Shown here in pieces: positions 56,401 through 64,000 of a stretch of 64,000 nt of DNA. Positions within the stretch are counted from its first letter, which is position 1; the number at the start of each line of letters is the position of its first letter. The translations under genes were made by a program, and so were the position numbers. The stretch comes from Glandiceps talaboti (lineage: Eukaryota > Hemichordata > Enteropneusta > Spengelidae). Below the pieces are notes generated by a model, which made no database searches, had not been told where the DNA came from, and saw only the letters and a list, made by a program, of their open reading frames with translations. The stretch covers positions 27,450,176 to 27,514,175 of the forward strand of contig NC_135550.1 in the NCBI RefSeq assembly GCF_964340395.1, given 5' to 3'.

Positions 56401-59400
56401 AGATGGACTGTCTGTAGTAGTATCACCCAATAAGTTCTGTCTGAGCTGTTGTAACTGCTCCCTTGTTTGCATTGGTCGTACACGATGAGAATCTCTAGAA
56501 CGAGATAAGAGTGATGCTCTGTTTGAACGTCTAGTTGAGGATATGTCAATTATATTTCTGTGTTCAGTATGTGTAATCTCTCTTTCTTTCAAGAAGATGT
56601 CAATCTGTGCCCTTCGAGTTGCCAAAACCTGCTGTCTTGTTTTTCTGGCCATTCCTGTTGTTGGGAAATCTTCTTCAAGGGCTCGCAGAATAGCATCAGT
56701 TTCTCCAATACCATGCATAAGATCTGCTTCCATGAGTTGCACTGTTAAATCAGCTCTGTCATATTTCAAACCAAGCCACTGTAGAAGCAACTCTCTATCT
56801 TTACTCAATGCTTCTGCCTCTAATGGTGAGAGATTACTCAAAGATGCATCTGTCTCAACCTCTTCATCAACCATCAAACATGGTGATCCCTCTGTCTGAG
56901 TGGACATGTCAGTTGGTGTGCTTGCTGTTACATCTGCAGCTACCTCCTCATCATGCAAGTGTTGCAGCAAGTCATCATACTGCCGTTGTGCATTGTCTAA
57001 CTCTCTCTCTGTTTTCAGGAGGTAATCATCTGTCAATGAAGCCTCATCTCTTGTTTGTATGTAAGTCTGAGTATCACTTGTTCTCGTATTTGCTACTGAA
57101 GGATGGCTAATGAAGAGGTTTCTCATTATGTCTTGGTTCTGTAGTAAAGCTCTCGGTAGAGGTTCCCCTTCTCTCAGATAAACCACAGTAAAAGAGTCTA
57201 CACTTTCACTTCCTGATCTCTCTTCATCAATTGAAGTGTTGATCTCCCTTTCCATTGTTCTTTCTATATTGATTTCTCTGTCATACTCTCTTCTTCTGAT
57301 TGGTATTGGACTGCTGTCATCACTTCTGATTCGATGTGTGGACACAATATTGTCTGTGTCTGTAGATGCAGTTTCAGTACTGATATCAAAGTCAGGTACA
57401 TTTGAATCCATGACATCCCTGCTGCTGCTTCCTGATGGCATGTCTTCACTTGGTACAGTGTATTTTGGTCTCCTTGGAGGACTTGCAGATCTATCCAGAA
57501 TGCCTCTAACTTTGACATATTCCTTTCGCATCTGATCTAGGATGTCACTGACATTGACATCAGCAGGAACATACATGTCAAGTGTATCAGTACCATGGTC
57601 ATCAGTGTGTATAGGGGACGTAGAGGTTCCCCTCGCCTCTGTTTGATCTATTCTATGTTCACTGTCACTTTGATTCATACTCTGCAACCTTTTGTTGTGT
57701 GTCTTCTGTTCATCTTCGATTTCATCAGCCTCATTATCGAGAATATCATATTTATCTGGCTTCACAGGTGACAGGGACAAAGCCCTAAGTCTGTATACTT
57801 CTGGGTCTATATCTTCATCATCAGATCCATGCATGTCAGTTGTCTGAGAGTCTTTTATTTTTGAAGCATCATAAGGATCATCTATGGGAGTGCTTGCTTT
57901 GATTTCATTTTCCTTGTCTGAAGCTGCTGATTGGAGTTCTGGGGTTTCCTGAATGAACTCATCTTCAGTTTGATCAACTTCATCCATCAATGCAACTAGC
58001 TCTGGATGCGTCGTATCCAGGTCCTCTGGTTCTTCAAACTCCTCTGTGTCATCCATGTTGATCTCTGCCATAACACTATCAATGTTTCTTTGTGTCTCCC
58101 TGAGAGCCATCAAGTCTTCATCATCCTCATAGTCAAGGTCAAGGTTTACATCTGAGAACACTGGCATGACATATTTAGCTTCAGTTTCCCTATCAGTTTC
58201 CTCTTTTATTGATGTTAACTCTGCGGTAAGGGACTCTGTAAGTTCTTCTCTATGAGTTGTATGGTCCGGTGACTCTCTGGCCTGCTTTCTTTGTTCACTC
58301 AATTCTTCACTTGGTGGTTCTCTTACACCTACTGGTGTATCCTGCTTTTTAATGTTATCTAAAAACTGTTGGAAGGCATCATTCATAGGTAGTGTGGATG
58401 CATGCTCTGGAGATATTTCTAGCTCATCAACAGGTATTTCTTCAAGGTTTCTATTTTCATTTTCTGGAATGATAGCTTCAACAACTTCACCAAGATTGTC
58501 ATCTTCACTTTCTGGAATAATAGCTTCAACTACACTGTTCATTGCTAGTGATGCTTTAGGATCATAAAACACAAATTCTGTTGGCGAGGCATATAATATC
58601 CTCCTTGCTGCAAGTTCATAAAGTCTTGGAACAGTGTAAAGTGGCTGAACGTTCTCCTCATCCATATCTTCTTTTACTGACTTTACTGATTCTGCTGATT
58701 CACTGTTTGTTTCTTCTTTATCAGAAGTTTGGGTAGTGGGGGTGCTTAAGAGGTCATCTCCTGGACTGAACTGTCTCCATCTTGTGACAACATCTCTTGC
58801 TCGCTGGGCTGCTGCTTCTGTTTCCTGTCGTCGTCTTGAAAGGCTTTTCAGTAATTCTCCTAGGTCATCCACTTTTTCTTCAGCCTTTTCATTTTCTTTC
58901 TGCTTAGGTTGTTGTTGTACATCTGTGCGTTGGGGAAGAACATCTCTTGACCGTCTGGTAACCATCTCAGCATGTTGTCTGCTCCTTGCCATCCTTTGCA
59001 GCAGAGTTGTCAAATCATCTACCTCTTCTGGTTGATTAGCTGCTCCTCTTTCTGTATTGCTCTGTACAGCTTCTTGATCACTCCTACTACCCTCTATATC
59101 TGACATAAAGTAATGTGTGGCATCATCTGCTTCTGTTTCAGTGTCACTTTCCTTGTTCATGGCATCTATATGTTCTTCTTCAGTGACATAATCAGAATCC
59201 ACAAATGCTGTTTCTGTGATAGATTTAAAAGTTGGCCTGATCTCTCCTGGCCTACCAGTAGGTGGATACTGTATGTTTGATGCTCCTGCCTCAACTCTTG
59301 GATGTTCCTCTATTTGTTCAAAGGAGCGTATAGGCTCTTCACTTGGTTGGTCATTTTCTTTCCTCTCAGCTATTTGTGCCCTGTTGTTTACTGTATACTC

Positions 59401-62400
59401 AGTCTGTGTTAGCTCATGTTCTTTAGGAGATTCTTCTCCTATGCTTACCGCTTCAGGTTGGTCAGGAAGATGCATGTGTGCATCAGCTGTAAGTGGCTCA
59501 GTGTCTCTATCAACCTCTTCATTAACAGTGATAATATCATGACTAAAATGGACATGTTTTGCAAGGGCTTCTTCTTGTCCATGGATTGGTTTTGAAAGGC
59601 TTTCATCAAGGTCTTTGACTAGGGATGATTCTGTTGGGTCTGTCATAGTACCAGCATCTGTGGTTCCACTTACAGGAGCAATTCCATTCACTTCAACCTG
59701 TACTCCCTGCTCACTGAATGTAGATTCCTGCAGTTTTATACTCTTGAGTTGCATTTCTTCTCTAGGTGTTTCTGCATTTTCTGTTCCAATCTCAGTACTT
59801 CTATCAAACATCTGCATAGCAGCCTTCTCTGTCTGACTACCTTGTTCTACTCTTAAGATTTCACTGACCTCAACATTACGGTCCAGGTGATCTGCCTGGG
59901 TACCTTGTTCAGCATAGGACTGTTTTGGTGTTTCGGTCATTATGCCTGTTTCAGTTGTGTTATTACTCATAATGTCTTCTTCCTTTGCATGTTTGTCACT
60001 ATCTTCTTTGTCAAGATTTGAATCGATAGCTTCTTTAGTCTGCACTGGACTTTGAGATTCAGTTTGAAGGCTAACACTGACACTTTGCAACCTTGGTAAC
60101 ACATCAATGTCTGGTACCTGCACTGATCTTGTGACATATTGACCATCTGTAATCTCAGGAGCGATGGTGTCTTCTAGTTGACAAACATCTTCCAATTGTG
60201 TAACAGCTGCTTCAGCACGAAGCGTAAGGAGACCAGAATCATATAAGAATGAATGTGGAGGCAGTTCTTCTGCATCTCTACTCATCTCTTCATGCCTTTG
60301 CAAATTGTATTGTTCTTCAATATCATAGTCATTGATGTTATCAGTGAGCACAGCTTGCTCTGCTGACAATGGTTCTGTGTTGACAGCAGCTGTAGCCATC
60401 TGAGGTTTCCTTGTCTTCTTTGAATCCACAGTTTCCCTGGTGGCTGACTCTGTCATTGTGGCAATTTCATGGAATGTTGGAATGGTATTGGTTCCTGTTG
60501 ACATCAGCTGTACTGCTTTGATAGTTCTATTTTGAGGTTCTACTTGTCCAATCTGTATTGATCCAACCATGTGTCTATCTTTACAGGTGTCATCTTCATA
60601 ATGTGGTTCAGTAGCCACTTCAGCATCAACAAATACTGGTATAGTATTAACACCAATGGAACTTTTACTTGGTTTATCTGGTTGGTTGGAGGAATCTTTG
60701 TGATCTTTAACATGGGAGCTTGTTGGCTTGATAGTGCTCTTTTCATTTTCTGATGTTGGATATCCACTATCATCCTCAGTCATGACCACAGCATCTGCTG
60801 ATAAAGGATCTGTATTTGTTCCAATTGTACACTTCTCAGGTTTCTTCTGTGGAAGTTCCTGATCCAGTGCCATGGTTGAGTATTTTTGAGTCATGTCATC
60901 TTCTGGGAAGGCAGTGGTTATTTCCGGATAACATTCCACATAGTCAAGTGTTACAATGGGAATCTCAGTATACTCAATTACGGTTCCATCATTCCTCATC
61001 TCCTCTTCAAGATCACCAATGTCTTCCTGAATGTTATCACCAATTGATATTTGCATGGTGTTATCCTCTTTGTCTTTCAACTCATCTTCTGTGGATGGCA
61101 TTCCTTCATCAACTATTCGTTCTTGAGGTGCAAGGTCTTGCTTAGATTCAGCCATTTTGACAATTTCTATCTCTTGCTCAACTGGATGTACTGGTGATTC
61201 TGATCTGACAACACTAACTAAACTCTCATCGAGGTCTTGTGATGTAGCTTTATCCTTAGAGACACTTTGATCATCAACAAATTTTTCAGTGAATGTTAGT
61301 TCATTGTTCAATATGTACTGAACACTTTCAGATAAAGGTGCTGTGTTGTTTTCTGCAACCATGTGTTCCTCCATGTCAGATCCGATGCTGGTTTCTGTTG
61401 CAATCAGTTCTGCTATTGGTGATGTTCCCATGTTCCTTGTAGCTAGGTCTGTTGATGATACTGTTTCAATGTCAACCTTACTCTTACCATCGACTTCTTC
61501 CTCTTGTTGTTCTATTGGAGATGTGCTTGAACTGATAACTTCCTTCTCTATCACATCAGTCAATGTACTAGCATCTGTTGACACTGCTTTATTAGCTTCA
61601 CTGATTATTCCAATGGTTACCTGCTGCTCTGCCATGGGTGTCTTTTCATTTTCTGCAGTAATCAATTCTGGTATTGGTGATGTTCCCATATTCCTTGTTG
61701 TTGGCTCTTCATTTTGGTCTGTTTCAGCACCAGCATCAACCATTTCTTTCTGCTGGCCTATGCCTTCATTTACCTCTTCATACATGCCTTGTATTGGTGA
61801 TGTACCTGTACTAACAACATGCTTTTCAGTAATTTCAGTTGAAGTGCTGGAATCGGCTGACAGATGTTTAAATATTCCACCCATTTCTTCATCAGTGGAT
61901 GTACTGGAATCACTACTTTCAGACAATGAAGGTGGACCATAGTCTTCGTTATTGTCACTGACAGATCCTATTCTATCAGCAATGGTGGGATCATCTGTCT
62001 CAAGAATCACTGTGGTAGATCTTTTTATATTGTCTGTATTTTCTAATTGATCATCAGTGTTGGCTTCCTTGTCAGTTTCTGATATCAAGAGTTCTGCTAT
62101 CGGTGATGTTCCCATACTTCTTGTTTTTGGTGCAGGAATGTTGTCAGTCAGAACACTGGCATCAACTGTCACTTCCTTCTTGTTCAGATCAACTGTATCA
62201 CTAATCTCATCCTGGATGCCTTCTATTGGTGAAGTACCTGTACTAACAACATGTCGTTCTGGTATTTCAGTTGAAGTGCTAGCATCTGCTGACACACGTC
62301 TGACACTTTCCCCAATCCTTTCATCCATAGACGTACTGGCATCTATCATTGGAGATGCTGTCGACAGACTCCTTGTTTGTTGTCCTTCTGTTTGAAGTTC

Positions 62401-64000
62401 TGCTGCATCAGTGATTTTAGGTTCAATTGTTTCCAATGTAATGTTAATAGGGCTTTCTTCATTACTTAAGATAGTGTCCATAGTTACAACATCAGTTTTT
62501 GTTCTTATCAGGTCTGCTATTGGTGATGTACCAACACTCCTTGTCGTCAATTCTGTTTCCTGATTAGCCTCAACACTGGTGTCAACTATTGATGTTTCCT
62601 GTCTTTTATCTTCATCAAGTGTATCATTTACCTCGTCATACACGCCTTCTATTGGTGATGTACTTGTATTAACAACATATTTGGCTGCCACTTCAGTCAA
62701 AGTGTTGGCATCAGCTGACAAAGGTTTAACTGTAGCATTCATCATTTCACCAGTGGCTGTACTAATATCAATCATTTCAGGTACTACAGACAGATCTCTC
62801 TCTTCTAATTCTTTGTTGTATGGATTTACAGTTTCAGATGTTAATTCTGTGGATTTCTCTTCACCGCTCTCTCTACCAGTTTCTGTCATTGTCAGTTCAG
62901 TTATTGGTGATAAGCCAATACTCCTTGTTCTTGGTTCCTGTGCACGATCTGTCAGAACACTGGCATCAACTGATACTGCATGTTCCCTGCTGTCTTCATC
63001 AAGATTGTTAATTTCTTCTTTCTCAAGCCCTTCTATTGGTGATGTACTAGTGGTAACAACTTGTTTCTGCTCAGGCTCAGTCAAAGTGCTGGCTTCAGCT
63101 GATTTGGGCTTAACAGATTCAGACTTTACTTCTACATCGGTAACTGTACTGACATCCATCATTTCTGTTGAGAACTGAACGGGTGACGTACCTTCACTTT
63201 TGAACTGTACAACCTCTCTTTCTGTATGTGTTATAGGATCTGTCATACTGTCTTTGACTGATGGGCCTGCTTTCATTGGTCCATCTGTATTTGTTCCAGT
63301 CGTTACCATTATTGGTGGTAGAGATTTATTTGGATCTTTACTCTTTTCCATGTACAATTGTACCTCCTTATCTTGATCATCCTGTGGTTGTTCCCCTGGG
63401 TATACAAGGGTAGTTTGTTCTTCAACAAAGCCAGCAGGCAAACTAAACTCTCTTACTGTTACAGGTTGCTTTTCATCTTGATTTTCAAAGTTGTCTGGCA
63501 TTTGTGTGTCACCATCACTACTAACCTCTGAAGAACTAGACCTTCTTGTCTCACTCTCAGTGTCTGAACCTTTTTCTGCAACTGTTTGAAATAATGGTAA
63601 TGCATCTGTACCAGCATCAACAAGGAGAGTCTGCTTTTGCTCAATCCTGACATCTACTACGTAATCCTTGTCCAATAGCTCTCTAGGCTTCTCTTCCTTA
63701 AAGCTATTTTCTACAGCCTGCTGGTCCAGGTAACTCTCTATTGGTGTGACTTGTTCCTTCTCTATCACCATCTCAATGACGTCATCATCCATATCAGTAG
63801 ATGCTATCTGCTCTTCTGGAAAGTCAAAATCATCTCTTGAAATAACATATGTTGTCAAACTTCCTGTTCTATTGACAGTTACAGATGCCTGCTCAGCTGT
63901 TGGAGAGAGAACGTACACTTCTGGAGCCTCAGAGTTTTCAATAACTGGTACATGATATGAGAGTTGCCTATCTTCATATTCTTGTGGGGCATCAATGTAT
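50492..64000 (-). CDS. STARD9: STARD9/KIF16A-like protein, 3' part: giant exon plus START domain (5' truncated by window)
   Basis: Minus-strand exons are 64000-55477 (open to the edge), 55101-54398, 53949-53759, 53422-53361, 53141-53077, 52572-52507, 52309-52213, 52048-51926, 51655-51578, 51210-51133 and 50599-50492. All phases agree and encode 3364 aa in the window. The last eight exons form a START lipid-binding domain: FLGIGIIRAPARAVYDVIR, then RYLFDRMLKKMKVIEKL, CFLKQSRDMC, VDLRGELP, ending EISKQ. CFLKQ-RD-C and VDLRG-like text is typical of STARD9. The giant exon is acidic and Ser/Thr-rich with repeats, and near 56180-56470 has a coiled coil beginning SPSDIDSLLDEYRRARDQ, also STARD9-like. 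STARD9 is a kinesin-3-type motor linked to spindle pole integrity and lysosome transport. The motor itself would lie beyond the right edge, so its presence here is inferred. Confidence 0.87.
58441..58535 (-). repeat. Tandem 15-residue repeat VVEAIIPE in the giant exon
   Basis: Two adjacent copies of (V)VEAIIPE(S/N)E followed by NLGE or NLEE are encoded here, within the acidic part of the STARD9-like exon. Confidence 0.85.
58780..59022 (-). repeat. Duplicated amphipathic helix in the giant exon
   Basis: Two segments of about 28 residues start with VDDL, continue as LLQRMARSRQHAE and LLKSLSRRRQETE, and end in a basic stretch (RSRDVL, RARDVV). The spacer between them is rich in Lys, Glu and Gln. 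They look like paired helices, possibly for coiled-coil or acidic-partner binding. Confidence 0.8.
60340..60830 (-). repeat. Degenerate NT-x-P repeats in the giant exon
   Basis: Four segments share the pattern G(T/V)NT-x-P, then a short hydrophobic-acidic stretch and (M/L/A)T(E/D): GTNTDPLSADAVVMTEDD, GVNTIPVFVDAEVATEP, GTNTIPTFHEIATMTES and VNTEPLSAEQAVLTDN. Looser copies occur elsewhere in the exon. Confidence 0.75.
61400..63160 (-). repeat. Five tandem TSPI modules (about 95-140 residues each) in the giant exon
   Basis: Each module reads ADASTLTE, then (V/I)-x(2)-S(T/S)TSPIEG, 20-30 acidic residues, VDASVLTD, and TRS(M/V)GTSPI(A/T)EL. TSPI pairs lie near 63034/62905, 62650/62518, 62221/62098, 61795/61675 and 61512/61412, so the period is about 280-430 nt. 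Every module carries two S/T-S-P sites. Confidence 0.9.

Noticed and set aside
56319-63955. Open frames antisense or out of frame to the giant STARD9-like exon, some near 200 codons
   Set aside because: Ser-rich coding sequence gives long shadow frames. None has independent start, splice or domain evidence.

Overview
This is a window of animal nuclear DNA. Genes are split by GT-AG introns, there is no operon structure, the sequence looks AT-rich, and long simple repeats are abundant, above all TGTA/CATA tetranucleotide runs. The gene set suggests an invertebrate deuterostome: a latent TGF-beta binding protein in full LTBP layout, a STARD9-type tail, cornichon 4, and a lineage-specific pair of Mab-21/cGAS-like genes. 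A hemichordate, echinoderm or cephalochordate would fit. I cannot resolve which, and a lophotrochozoan is not excluded.

Layout: (1) 2823-8895, minus: complete five-exon CNIH4 (cargo receptor for ER-to-Golgi transport). Its first intron has U12-type splice signals and carries a 60-bp inverted repeat. (2) 8896-9232: compact CpG-containing space between two divergent start codons, probably a shared promoter. (3) 9233-11735 and 12866-14681, plus: two tandem two-exon Mab-21-domain genes. The first keeps acidic residues at the nucleotidyltransferase active-site positions and the second has lost all three. (4) 15661-19122, minus: a four-exon secreted protein with a coiled coil and two LamG-like jellyroll domains. 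(5) 20584-40879, minus: a 21-exon LTBP-like gene whose reading phases close exactly (848 aa). Its hybrid domain, TB domains and EGF modules follow vertebrate LTBP order, and TB2 has the two-residue insert that in LTBP1/3 serves TGF-beta propeptide binding. (6) 34615-36591, plus: an intronless membrane glycosyltransferase of OpgH/NdvB-like type, nested in intron 3 of the LTBP gene on the opposite strand. (7) 40880-50491: about 9.6 kb in which I see no gene. (8) 50492 to the right edge, minus: the 3' part of a STARD9/KIF16A-like gene, namely a giant exon of at least 8.5 kb with internal repeats followed by ten small exons ending in a START lipid-binding domain. The kinesin motor would lie beyond the window.

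The genes do not form one pathway. Two encode secreted or matrix proteins (LTBP, the LamG-like protein), one a probable polysaccharide synthase, one secretory traffic (CNIH4), one a mitotic or lysosomal kinesin tail (STARD9), and two belong to a family that includes innate nucleic-acid sensors. Exon models were built by eye from splice signals, reading phase and remembered family sequences. No database search was run.
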